Assembly: GCA_947476745.1 (NCBI GenBank)
Contig: CANJRG010000004.1
Location: 124,001-188,000, forward strand
Length of the DNA: 64,000 nt
Direction of reading: 5' to 3'
Source: Acidimicrobiia bacterium
GTDB lineage: Bacteria > Actinomycetota > Acidimicrobiia > Acidimicrobiales > CAIXPF01
Shown in pieces: positions 25,482 through 34,161 of the stretch (within the stretch, counting starts at the first letter, position 1; each line of letters begins with the position of its first letter). Under the pieces are notes generated by a model that was not told where the DNA came from, did not search any database, and saw nothing but the letters and a program-made list of their open reading frames with translations. A program made the translations under genes and the position numbers.

Positions 25482-28400
25482 GTGAACCACCCCCCCGACA
25501 CCGACACCGGCCGTACCGACACCGGCCGTACCGGACAGGATACGGAGCGCCGCGCCGCGCGTCGTGAGGCCCGGCGGGCGTCGGTGCCGCCGCTGCGCTA
25601 CCCGCCGGAGCTACCGGTCAGCGAACGTCACGACGACCTGCTCGCCGCCATCCGCGACCACCAGGTGGTCATCGTCGCCGGGGAGACCGGCTCCGGCAAG
25701 AGCACCCAGCTACCCAAGCTGTGCCTCGAGGCCGGCCGGGGTCTCGACGGGTTCATCGGCCACACCCAACCGCGACGCATCGCCGCCCGGGCGGTGGCCG
25801 AACGGGTGGCTTCCGAGCTCGGCGAGGAGGTGGGCGGGCTCGTCGGCTACGCCGTGCGCTTCACCGACCGGGTGAGCGACCGGACCCTGGTCAAGGTGAT
25901 GACCGACGGCATCCTGCTGGCCGAGATCCAGCGCGACCGGATGCTGCGGCGCTACGACACCATCATCATCGACGAGGCCCACGAGCGCAGCCTCAACATC
26001 GACTTCCTGCTGGGCTACCTCACCCGGCTGCGGCGGCAACGGCCCGACCTCAAGATCATCATCACCTCGGCCACCATCGACACCGAGCGCTTCGCCCGGC
26101 ACTTCGACGACGCCCCGGTCATCAGCGTTACCGGCCGCACGTACCCGGTAGAGGTGCGCTACCGGCCGCTCGAGGGCGGAGCGGAGGCCGACGCGGTCGA
26201 TCGCGACCAGATCCAGGGCGTCTGCGACGCCGTCGACGAACTGTGCGACGACGGCCCCGGCGATATCCTGGTTTTTCTGTCCGGTGAGCGCGAGATCCGC
26301 GACACCGCCGACGCCCTACGCCAGCAGGAACGGCGCGATACCGAGATCCTGCCGCTCTACGCCCGGCTTTCGATGGCCGAGCAACACCGGGTGTTCTCCC
26401 CCCACCGCGGCCGCCGGGTCGTGCTGGCCACCAACGTCGCCGAGACGTCGCTCACCGTTCCCGGCATCCGCTCGGTGGTGGACACCGGCACCGCCCGCAT
26501 CTCCCGGTACAACCGCCGGACCAAGGTGCAGCGTCTGCCCATCGAGGCGGTGTCACAGGCCTCCGCCAACCAGCGCGCCGGACGATGCGGCCGGATCGGG
26601 CCGGGAATCTGCATCCGGCTGTACGCCGAGAACGACTTCGCGACGCGCCCGCCCTTCACCGAGCCGGAGATCCTGCGGACCAACCTCGCCTCGGTCATCT
26701 TGCAGATGGCGGCGCTGCAGCTCGGAGATATGGCGTCGTTCCCTTTCGTGGAGCCACCCGACCGGCGGGCGGTCAAGGACGGCATCACCCTGCTCGAGGA
26801 ACTCGGTGCCCTCGACCCCGACCATGAACAGACGGAGCGCTGGCTGACCCCCATCGGGCGGCGCCTGGCCCGGCTGCCCATCGACCCACGGCTCGGGCGC
26901 ATGATCCTCGAGGCCGACCACCGCGGCTGTGTGCGCCAGGTCTCGATCATCGCCGCCGCCCTGTCGATCCAGGACCCCAGGGAACGCCCCACCGGCCAGG
27001 AGCAGGCCGCGGCCGAGCAGCACCGCCGGTTCCGCCATCCCGACTCGGACCTGCTCGCCTACCTGAACCTGTGGACCTACCTGCAGGAACGGCAGCACGA
27101 GCTGTCCTCGAGCGCCCTGCGACGGTTGTGTCGCAACGAGTACCTCAACTACCTGCGGGTACGGGAATGGCAGGACCTGGTCTCGCAGCTCCGTTCGATC
27201 ACCAACCAGCTCGGCATCGCCACCAACCACGACGATGTCCCCGACAACGACGTCACCCGGTGCCTGCTGGCAGGGTTGCTGTCCCAGATCGGGCTACGCG
27301 ACCCCGACCGGGGCGACTTCCTCGGCGCCCGCGGGGCCCGTCTCGCCATCGCCCCCGGGTCCGCGCTGCAACGCAAGCCACCGCGCTGGATCATGGCCGC
27401 CGAGCTGGTGGAGACCAACCGGCTGTGGGCGCGCGGGGTGTCGAAGGTCCAGCCCGAATGGGTGGAACGGCTGGCTCCTCACCTGCTGACCTACCACTAC
27501 AGCAACCCGACGTGGTCACCGGAACGGGCCGCCACCATGGCCGTCGAACGGGTCAGCCTGTACGGGCTGCCCATCATCGCCGGCCGGCGGGTCGACTTCG
27601 GACGGATCGACGCCGCCTACGCCCGCGAGCAGTTCATCCGTCACGGCCTGGTCGAGGGCGACTGGTCGGGCCACCACCGCTTCCTGCAGCACAACCGCGA
27701 GGTGCTCGACGAGATCAAACAGCTGCAGGACCGTACCCGAAGGTACCTCGCAGCGGACGACGACGTGTTGCACGACTTCTACGACGCCCGGGTCGGCGCC
27801 GAGGTCGTGTCCGGCCACAGCTTCGACCGATGGTGGAAACGCACCCGCCACGACCAGCCCCATCTGCTCGAGATCACCGCGGCGACCGTGCTGGGCACCG
27901 ACGGCGCCGAGGTGGACCTCGCCCCCTACCCCGACCACTGGAACGCCGCGGGGTTACAGCTCCCCCTGCACTACCGCTTCGCCCCGGGCGAGGCCGACGA
28001 CGGCATCACCGTCGAGATCGCCCTCACCGAGCTCAACCAGGTACGCGCCACCCCCTTCGCCTGGCTGGTGCCGGGCCTGCGCACCGAGCTGGTGGGAGCG
28101 CTCATCCGCCAGCTCCCCAAGCCGTTGCGCAAGGAGTTCGTTCCCATCCCCGACCATTCCTCCGTCATCGCCGCGCAGCTCGACGACCCAGCCGGTGACC
28201 TGGCCGGTGACCTGGTCGAGCTGCTCGCCCGGCGACTGTCCCACGCCGCCGGACAGGCGATACCGGCGGGTCTGCTCCGGCTCGACGAACTCGACGACCA
28301 CCTGCGGATGAACTTCCGGGTCCTCGACACCACCGGCAAGGTCCTGGGCGAAGGACGCGATCTCGACCTGCTGGCCGCGGCGTTGCGCCCACGCCTGCGG

Positions 28401-29297
28401 GCCACGCTGCGTCGGGCCTCGGCCGACCTCGAACAGCGGGGACGGCGCGGCTGGGAGTTCGGCACCATCAGCCCGGTGGTCGAGACCGAACGCGACGGCA
28501 AGCTGCTACGGGGCTACCCGGCCCTCGTCGACGAGGGCGACAGCGTCGGCCTGCGCGTGCTGTCCACCCCTGAGGAACAGTCCGCCGCCCACTGGGACGG
28601 CACCCGGCGGCTGCTGCGCCTCACCACCGCCGGGCCGCTCAAGGCGCTGCGCCCGCTGCTCGGCAACGAGCTCAAGCTGGCCGCCGCGCGGCTCGGCGTC
28701 GGGGTGGCCGACTTCGCCCAGGATTGCGTGACCGCCACCTTCGACCACCTCCTCGAGGAGGCCGGAGGCCCGGTGTGGGACGCCGATGCCTTCGAGGCGC
28801 TGCGGCGATCGGTCGGTGCCACGGCGTCGACCCTGGCGGTGCGCGTCACCGGTGAGGCCGCCCGGCTGGTCGTGCTGGCCGCCTCGTTGCGGGTCCGCCT
28901 CGAGCAGCTCACCAACCCCCTCGCTGCCGGGGCCGCCGCCGACCTGCGGCTGCAGCTCGATGACCTCGTCCATGCCGGTTTCGTGGCCGCGGCCGGCATC
29001 GACAAGCTGGCCGACCTCCGCCGCTACCTCCAGGGCGTCGAACGACGCCTCGACAAGGTCGGGAAGGACCCCCACGGCGACGCAGCCCGGATGGCCAAGA
29101 TCCACGCCCTCGAACGCGACTTCGACCGGGTCGCGGCCCGCTGGCCCGCCGGGGGTCATCCCCCCGAGGTCACCGCGGTCCGCTGGCTGCTCGAGGAACT
29201 GCGGGTCGCCACCTTCGCGCAGGTCCTCGGCACCCCGACCGCGGTCAGCGAGAACAAGGTGCGCGCCGCCATCAGCGAGCTCGACCGCCTGGGCTGA
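25482..29297 (+). CDS. hrpA: ATP-dependent RNA helicase HrpA
   Basis: 1,271 residues from GTG 25482, the normal length for HrpA. Motif I GETGSGKSTQLPK, motif II DEAHERSLNIDFLL, motif III TSATID, motif V TNVAETSLTVPGI, and motif VI QRAGRCGR; the HA2, OB-fold and HrpA C-terminal DUF3418 region follow. It is a DEAH-box helicase that works on mRNA or stalled ribosomes. Two short in-frame duplications occur: 15 bp at 25503-25532 giving DTGRTDTGRT, and 12 bp near 28194-28217 giving AGDLAGDL. The 3' end overlaps the MFS gene on the other strand by 26 bases. Confidence 0.95.
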   Translation: MNHPPDTDTGRTDTGRTGQDTERRAARREARRASVPPLRYPPELPVSERHDDLLAAIRDHQVVIVAGETGSGKSTQLPKLCLEAGRGLDGFIGHTQPRRIAARAVAERVASELGEEVGGLVGYAVRFTDRVSDRTLVKVMTDGILLAEIQRDRMLRRYDTIIIDEAHERSLNIDFLLGYLTRLRRQRPDLKIIITSATIDTERFARHFDDAPVISVTGRTYPVEVRYRPLEGGAEADAVDRDQIQGVCDAVDELCDDGPGDILVFLSGEREIRDTADALRQQERRDTEILPLYARLSMAEQHRVFSPHRGRRVVLATNVAETSLTVPGIRSVVDTGTARISRYNRRTKVQRLPIEAVSQASANQRAGRCGRIGPGICIRLYAENDFATRPPFTEPEILRTNLASVILQMAALQLGDMASFPFVEPPDRRAVKDGITLLEELGALDPDHEQTERWLTPIGRRLARLPIDPRLGRMILEADHRGCVRQVSIIAAALSIQDPRERPTGQEQAAAEQHRRFRHPDSDLLAYLNLWTYLQERQHELSSSALRRLCRNEYLNYLRVREWQDLVSQLRSITNQLGIATNHDDVPDNDVTRCLLAGLLSQIGLRDPDRGDFLGARGARLAIAPGSALQRKPPRWIMAAELVETNRLWARGVSKVQPEWVERLAPHLLTYHYSNPTWSPERAATMAVERVSLYGLPIIAGRRVDFGRIDAAYAREQFIRHGLVEGDWSGHHRFLQHNREVLDEIKQLQDRTRRYLAADDDVLHDFYDARVGAEVVSGHSFDRWWKRTRHDQPHLLEITAATVLGTDGAEVDLAPYPDHWNAAGLQLPLHYRFAPGEADDGITVEIALTELNQVRATPFAWLVPGLRTELVGALIRQLPKPLRKEFVPIPDHSSVIAAQLDDPAGDLAGDLVELLARRLSHAAGQAIPAGLLRLDELDDHLRMNFRVLDTTGKVLGEGRDLDLLAAALRPRLRATLRRASADLEQRGRRGWEFGTISPVVETERDGKLLRGYPALVDEGDSVGLRVLSTPEEQSAAHWDGTRRLLRLTTAGPLKALRPLLGNELKLAAARLGVGVADFAQDCVTATFDHLLEEAGGPVWDADAFEALRRSVGATASTLAVRVTGEAARLVVLAASLRVRLEQLTNPLAAGAAADLRLQLDDLVHAGFVAAAGIDKLADLRRYLQGVERRLDKVGKDPHGDAARMAKIHALERDFDRVAARWPAGGHPPEVTAVRWLLEELRVATFAQVLGTPTAVSENKVRAAISELDRLG

Positions 29298-30720
29298 CGG
29301 TCCTCCGTCCCGTCCGTCCCGTGCGGGTCCGTGGATAGGCCACCGCGATCAGCAACGGGCCGGTGGCCATCATCGCCACGCTCACCCAGAACGCATCGTG
29401 CAACGCGGCGATCCGCTCGGCACCCTGGCTGTCGCCGAGGATCGCTGCGGCCACGGCCACCCCGAGGGCCATGCCCAGGAAACGCATGGTGTTGTAGGCG
29501 GCGTTGGCCGCACCGAGCTTGGCCTCGGCCACGTCGCGCAAAGCCGCCGAGTTGGCCGGGCCCAACATCAGCCCCGAGCCGGACCCGATCATCAGCGTGC
29601 CGGGCAGGAACCCCACCACGTAGGTGGAACCGGGTACCAGCCGCCAGGCCAGCCACGCCACCCCGAGCGTTGCCAGCGTCGAGCCGGCCAGCAGCAGGTA
29701 GCGATAGCCGTAGCGGTCCGCCACCCGGCCCGCCACCAGGGCGATGGGGATCATGGCGAACGCCCCCGGGCTGATGGCCAGGCCCACATGGAAGATCGAG
29801 TACCCCCACACGCTGGTCATGAACAGCGGGTACATGAACCACGTCGACGCAGTGGCGGTGGCCACGAACGCCGCCGCCAGGGTGGCCACCCGGAACGAAC
29901 GCACCCGCAGCAGGCTCAGGTCGAGCAGCGGCTCGGGATGGTGCAACGAGCGCCGCACGAACAGCACGCCCGCCCCGAGTGCGACGACCCCGATGGTCAG
30001 GATCGCCGGGGAGGTCCAACCCCAGTGGCGGCCCTGCACCACCACCATCGACGTCCCGCCGACCACCACCGTGCCGGCCACCGCCCCGATGACGTCGAGC
30101 GGCCGCACCGGCACCGCGGGGTCACGCGGTGGCGGCGGCGCCAAACGGGCCCGGCCACCCAACCAGGCCAGCAGGGCGAAGGGGATCACCACCGCGAACA
30201 CCATCCGCCAGCTGCTCAACGCCAGGATCGCCGCAGCCATCGTCGGGGCCACGGCGGAACCGAAGGTCCCCATCGCCGACCACGACGACACCACCGACGC
30301 ATGGCGTTCCAACGGGAACAACGGCAGCACTGCGGCCAGCGACGACGGCAGCACCATCGCCACGCCGATGGCCTGAACCACCCGGGCGGCGATCACCAGG
30401 CCGATGACCGGGGCCACCGCCGACAGCCCGGCACCGGCGGCGAACACCAACATGCCGGCCAGGAACACCGGCCGGCGCCCCCACCGGTCGGCCAACCGGC
30501 CGCCGAGCAGCATGAAGGTCACCTGCGTGACGTTGAACGCCGAGATCACCCACGAGATCGTCGACAGCGACGCACCGGGAAAGGCGTCCTCGAGCACCGG
30601 CACCGCAATGTTCGACGCAGTGGTCACGAAGCTGGCCAGGAACATGGCCGCCGCGGCGACGACCAGCGCCTGGTTGGCCCAGCGCAGTGCCGGCGCGTCG
30701 GCTTGGTGCTCGCGGTCCAT
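29272..30720 (-). CDS. MFS drug/metabolite efflux transporter, DHA2-like
   Basis: 482 residues from ATG 30720 (run of six G as ribosome site); longer in-frame starts have non-coding character. The protein is a chain of about 14 hydrophobic helices with the MFS loop GGRLADRWGRRPVFLAG after helix 2 and the helix-5 motif SSWSAMGTFGSAVAPTMAA. This pattern fits proton-driven export of drugs or small organics (EmrB/QacA type). It overlaps the end of hrpA and diverges from the PhyH-like gene, with a palindrome between them that may regulate both. Confidence 0.88.
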   Translation of the reverse strand: MDREHQADAPALRWANQALVVAAAAMFLASFVTTASNIAVPVLEDAFPGASLSTISWVISAFNVTQVTFMLLGGRLADRWGRRPVFLAGMLVFAAGAGLSAVAPVIGLVIAARVVQAIGVAMVLPSSLAAVLPLFPLERHASVVSSWSAMGTFGSAVAPTMAAAILALSSWRMVFAVVIPFALLAWLGGRARLAPPPPRDPAVPVRPLDVIGAVAGTVVVGGTSMVVVQGRHWGWTSPAILTIGVVALGAGVLFVRRSLHHPEPLLDLSLLRVRSFRVATLAAAFVATATASTWFMYPLFMTSVWGYSIFHVGLAISPGAFAMIPIALVAGRVADRYGYRYLLLAGSTLATLGVAWLAWRLVPGSTYVVGFLPGTLMIGSGSGLMLGPANSAALRDVAEAKLGAANAAYNTMRFLGMALGVAVAAAILGDSQGAERIAALHDAFWVSVAMMATGPLLIAVAYPRTRTGRTGRRTVSPGGRAR

Positions 30721-30774
30721 GAACCCCCCGGTTCGCCCACCGGTGCAGCCACGGCTGCGCTCCCGGTATGGATC

Positions 30775-30787
30775 CTCTACCGTAGAG
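30775..30787. promoter_or_regulatory. Palindrome CTCTAC-c-GTAGAG between divergent MFS and PhyH-like genes
   Basis: A perfect six-base inverted repeat with one central base lies 55 bases from the MFS start and 60 bases from the PhyH-like start. It is a candidate operator for a regulator coded elsewhere. Confidence 0.5.
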
Positions 30788-30846
30788 CGAACCGAGTGAG
30801 CCGTCGCACCACGGGGACCTGGTGCACCGACCCGAGGAGGTCCACC

Positions 30847-32166
30847 ATGGCCATGCTCCAGGAATCGAGCACCGTTCAGGAACCGAGCACGCTGCACGAC
30901 CCGGCGCAGGCCATCGACCCTGCCCTGGCCGCAGGCAAGGCGGTCGCGTCCGGCGCCAGGCGACCGGCGAAGGCAGCCCTCGACCCCGAACAGCTGACGT
31001 CGTTCCACACCAACGGGTACCTCGTCATCCGCAATGCCTTCGACGAGGCCACCCTGAACCGGTTCGAGACCGCGGCCCGCAGCCATCCACCGGTCGACCA
31101 GGTCGTGGTGGGCAAGCAGTACCCCGCAGCTGGACGCTGGACGCTGGCCCGCAACGCCATGGCCGACCCCGACCTGGCCTTCATCATGGCCACGCCGGAG
31201 ATGACCGAACCGATGCGGGCCGTGCTCGACGACGACCCGAAGATCATCATGTTCGCCTACTACGACCGGACCCCGGGCGGGGCGGGCCTACCCAGCCACA
31301 GCGACTACAAGCGCTGGCGGCCGATCGGCTCGTCGATGCGCTGGGCGTTCGCCATCGTGCCGCTGTGCGACTTCGACGAGGCGGCCGGCAAGCTCGAGTT
31401 CGTGCCCGGCTCCCACCGGGTGGCCCACTCCCCCGATCCGTACGCCCCGGTGTGGAACGCCGAACGGCCGACGCCGCCAACCGAGGACCGGTTCATCGAC
31501 CCCGAGCTCAAGCGTGGCGACCTCGCCATCGTGGACATGCACACCTGGCACCGCGCCGGCACGAACAACGCCGCGCACCACCGCACCGGGCTGTTCACCA
31601 AGTGGTGTGCGGCCACCCAGCCCCCGGCAACCGGTTGGTTCCCCTTCAACGACGAGGTGCGCCGGGCCCTCGGCCCCGACGGCGAGCACGTGCTCGGCTT
31701 CTCGTCGCCGCTGCCGATCACCGGTACCTCCGCGCTGCTCGAGCGGCTGCGGCCCGACGGTGGGCAGGTCCTGTTCCTCGAGCGGGACGGCAAGCTGGTG
31801 CTGCCGGCGGGCCCTGCGGTGAAGGAAGGTTCGATCCCCGACTGGGACGAGGGCAACTACATCGGTGGGCTCAGCGACGCCCTCGCCACCGAGGTACGCA
31901 CCCGGCCGACCTGGATGTCCTACGTCGGCGACTATCCCGAGGGCGACGGGCTCAGCCGGGTGTACGCCTACCGCGTGCCGCCGCATGCCTGGGGCATCCA
32001 CCCCAAGGGCGCAGTCTGGCTGTCCGCTGCCGAAGCCGCGGCCCGCATCGACGAGCTCGCCCAGCCGTGGGCGGTCGAAGCGGTGGCCGTATGGCAGCGG
32101 GCCGACATGGTCCGGGGCAAGGCGGTCAGCGAAGCGACGGGCCGGGCCGACCAGTACGCCTGCTGA
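30847..32166 (+). CDS. Phytanoyl-CoA dioxygenase (PhyH)-like Fe(II)/2-oxoglutarate oxygenase
   Basis: 439 residues from ATG 30847 with GAGGAGG six bases upstream. Residues 50-300 form the PhyH domain: FHTNGYLVIRNAF at its start, iron ligands in LPSHSDYKRW (His-x-Asp) and the distal His in MHTWHRAG, and the 2-oxoglutarate Arg probably in HHRTGLF. The last 140 residues (from about VLFLERDGKLVL) are an added C-terminal region I do not recognise. It hydroxylates an unknown substrate. A convergent phosphoesterase gene follows. Confidence 0.82.
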   Translation: MAMLQESSTVQEPSTLHDPAQAIDPALAAGKAVASGARRPAKAALDPEQLTSFHTNGYLVIRNAFDEATLNRFETAARSHPPVDQVVVGKQYPAAGRWTLARNAMADPDLAFIMATPEMTEPMRAVLDDDPKIIMFAYYDRTPGGAGLPSHSDYKRWRPIGSSMRWAFAIVPLCDFDEAAGKLEFVPGSHRVAHSPDPYAPVWNAERPTPPTEDRFIDPELKRGDLAIVDMHTWHRAGTNNAAHHRTGLFTKWCAATQPPATGWFPFNDEVRRALGPDGEHVLGFSSPLPITGTSALLERLRPDGGQVLFLERDGKLVLPAGPAVKEGSIPDWDEGNYIGGLSDALATEVRTRPTWMSYVGDYPEGDGLSRVYAYRVPPHAWGIHPKGAVWLSAAEAAARIDELAQPWAVEAVAVWQRADMVRGKAVSEATGRADQYAC

Positions 32167-32179
32167 ACCGGGCCGCAGC

Positions 32180-32204
32180 GGTGGCCGGCGACCGGCCGGC
32201 CACC
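32180..32204. terminator. Terminator hairpin between convergent PhyH-like and phosphoesterase genes
   Basis: GGTGGCCGG and CCGGCCACC arms with a seven-base loop lie between the two stop codons. Confidence 0.65.
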
Positions 32205-32211
32205 ACGTTGC

Positions 32212-32967
32212 TCAGCAGGAACAGGCCTCGAACACCGGAACCGGCACCGGCGTGGCCCGCACCCCATGGTCGGGATGTAGATCCACCACCAGGGCCTGGC
32301 CACCGGGATAGCCGGTCGGCGCGCCCGAGTAGAACGCCGTGACGCCGCCGGCGCTGACATCGGTCAGCACGTGGTGGTGACCCAGGGCTACGTAGTCGGC
32401 ACCGGTGGCGGCGATGTCGGCGGCGGTGATCAGCGACGAGCGGCCGGCGCCGTCGACCGAGTCGTCACCGATGTGCAGGCCGTGGCCCAACACCAGGTAC
32501 CACGCATCGGCGTCGGGCCGGCCGGGCACGCCGTGCAAGGGCCGGTAGCGGGCCGAGTGCTCGTCCATGGCCTTGCCCCACAGCACCAGATCGCCGTCGA
32601 ACAGCTCGCTGGTGGTGCCGTGCAGTTCGTCGAAGAACACCGTGTGCGAGCCGCTCACCACGTGACCGTGGCGGCGGTACAGCGAGCTGTCGTCGTGCAC
32701 GTCGTGGTTGCCCACGATCAGCACGGTGACGCCGGGGAAGCCGTCGAGCACCCCGAAGGCCTTGCCGACCAGGGTCTCGTCGACCCGAGCATGGTCGAAC
32801 AGGTCGCCCATGACCAGCACGCCGTCCACGCCGTGCTCGCGGGCCAGGGCGTCGACCGCAAGCAACGGGCAAACGCAGTGACGGTGGTGGGTGGCCGCGC
32901 CGTGGTAGCCGTGCGAGCCGAGATGGACGTCGGAGGTGTGCAGGAATCGGAGCGGTCGCCGGCCCAC
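32212..32967 (-). CDS. Metallophosphoesterase (calcineurin-like)
   Basis: 251 residues. Metal-site motifs in order: TSDVHLGSH (DxH), VLVMGDLFDHA (GD), VLIVGNHDVH (GNHD), VLGHGLH (GH) and ALGHHHVL (GHxH). The order and spacing match SbcD/YhaO-type DNA-repair nucleases more than phosphodiesterases for cyclic nucleotides, but the C-terminal capping domain of SbcD is absent and no SbcC follows. It ends with Ala-Cys-Ser-Cys. The epoxide hydrolase lies 11 bases upstream on the same strand, so they may be cotranscribed. Confidence 0.87.
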   Translation of the reverse strand: MGRRPLRFLHTSDVHLGSHGYHGAATHHRHCVCPLLAVDALAREHGVDGVLVMGDLFDHARVDETLVGKAFGVLDGFPGVTVLIVGNHDVHDDSSLYRRHGHVVSGSHTVFFDELHGTTSELFDGDLVLWGKAMDEHSARYRPLHGVPGRPDADAWYLVLGHGLHIGDDSVDGAGRSSLITAADIAATGADYVALGHHHVLTDVSAGGVTAFYSGAPTGYPGGQALVVDLHPDHGVRATPVPVPVFEACSC

Positions 32968-32978
32968 GGGCCCGCCTC

Positions 32979-34115
32979 TCAGCGCAGCGTGCGGAAGTAG
33001 GCCCGCACGTCGTGGACGAACAACTGGGGCTGCTCGAAGGCGGCGAAGTGACCGCCCTTGGTCTGCTCGTTCCAGTACGTGATGTTGGTGAACTGCGGCT
33101 CCATCCAGTGCCGCACGGGGGTCACGATCTCCTTGGGGAACACCGTCACCCCGGTCGGTACGTTCACCGGCAGTCGCTTGCCGCCGCGGAAGCTCTCCCA
33201 GTACAGCCGGGCCGACGACGCGGCCGAGGCAGTCACCCAGTACAGCATCAGGTTGTCGAGCAGTTCGTCACGGTGCAGCACGTTCTCGGGGTGGCCATCA
33301 CAGTCGGTCCACGCCCAGAACTTCTCGAGGATCCATGCCGCCTGGCCCGACGGGGAGTCGGTCAGGCCGTACCCAACGGTCTGGGGACGGGTCGACTGCT
33401 CCTTGGAGTACCCCGAATCCCAGTTCTTGTAATATTTCTGGCCCTCGAGGGCACGCTGCTCGGCCGGGGTCGGCTCACCCTCGATGCGGGGCCGAGCACC
33501 CATGGCCAGCGTGACGTGGATGCCCAGGCAGTGCTCGGGGTCCTGACCACCGATGGCGGTGGTGACCGCCGAGCCCCAGTCGCCACCCTGGGCGGCGTAA
33601 CGGTCGTAGCCGAGACGGGCCATCAGCTGCGTCCACACCTCGGCGATGCGGTCGACACCCCATCCGATGGTGGTGGGCTTGCCGGAGAAGCCGTAGCCGG
33701 GCAGCGACGGGCACACCACGTGGAAGGCGTCGGCGGCGTCGCCACCGAAACGGGTGGGATCGACGAGGGGCTCGATGACCTTGTGGAACTCCACGATCGA
33801 ACCGGGCCAGCCGTGGGTCATGATCAGCGGCATCGCGCCCTCGTGCGGCGAACGGGCGTGGATGAAGTGCACGTCGAGCCCGTCGATGGTGGTCATGAAC
33901 TGGGGGAAGCGGTTCAGCGCCGCCTCGCGGGCACGCCAGTCGTAGGTGTCGGCCCAGTAGCTGCACATGTCCTGGATCCACGCCAGCGGGGCGCCCTGGC
34001 TCCAGTCGTCCACCAGTTCCGCCTCCGGCCAGCGGGTGTTGTGCAGCCGGGCCCGCAGGTCGGCCAGCACGTCGTCGGCCACCTCGATGCGGAACGGTCG
34101 GATCTCTTGGCTCAT
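32979..34115 (-). CDS. Epoxide hydrolase with N-terminal EHN domain
   Basis: 378 residues. The first 110 are the EHN domain (IRPFRIEVADDVLADLRARL), which includes WPEAELVDDWSQG; the rest is an alpha/beta hydrolase with HGWPGS (oxyanion loop) and nucleophile Asp in AQGGDWGSAVTT. The catalytic His is near the end in KGGHFAAFEQP. It adds water to an epoxide through an alkyl-enzyme ester. A GGGGGAAG ribosome site precedes the ATG. Confidence 0.9.
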   Translation of the reverse strand: MSQEIRPFRIEVADDVLADLRARLHNTRWPEAELVDDWSQGAPLAWIQDMCSYWADTYDWRAREAALNRFPQFMTTIDGLDVHFIHARSPHEGAMPLIMTHGWPGSIVEFHKVIEPLVDPTRFGGDAADAFHVVCPSLPGYGFSGKPTTIGWGVDRIAEVWTQLMARLGYDRYAAQGGDWGSAVTTAIGGQDPEHCLGIHVTLAMGARPRIEGEPTPAEQRALEGQKYYKNWDSGYSKEQSTRPQTVGYGLTDSPSGQAAWILEKFWAWTDCDGHPENVLHRDELLDNLMLYWVTASAASSARLYWESFRGGKRLPVNVPTGVTVFPKEIVTPVRHWMEPQFTNITYWNEQTKGGHFAAFEQPQLFVHDVRAYFRTLR

Positions 34116-34161
34116 GGGCAGCTTCCCCCTGTTACGGACGACATAGGCAACATTAGAGCCC

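Noticed and set aside
28786-30846. Long N-terminal extension of the PhyH-like protein
   Set aside because: It overlaps hrpA and the MFS gene and has shadow composition; a strong GAGGAGG site marks the start at 30847.
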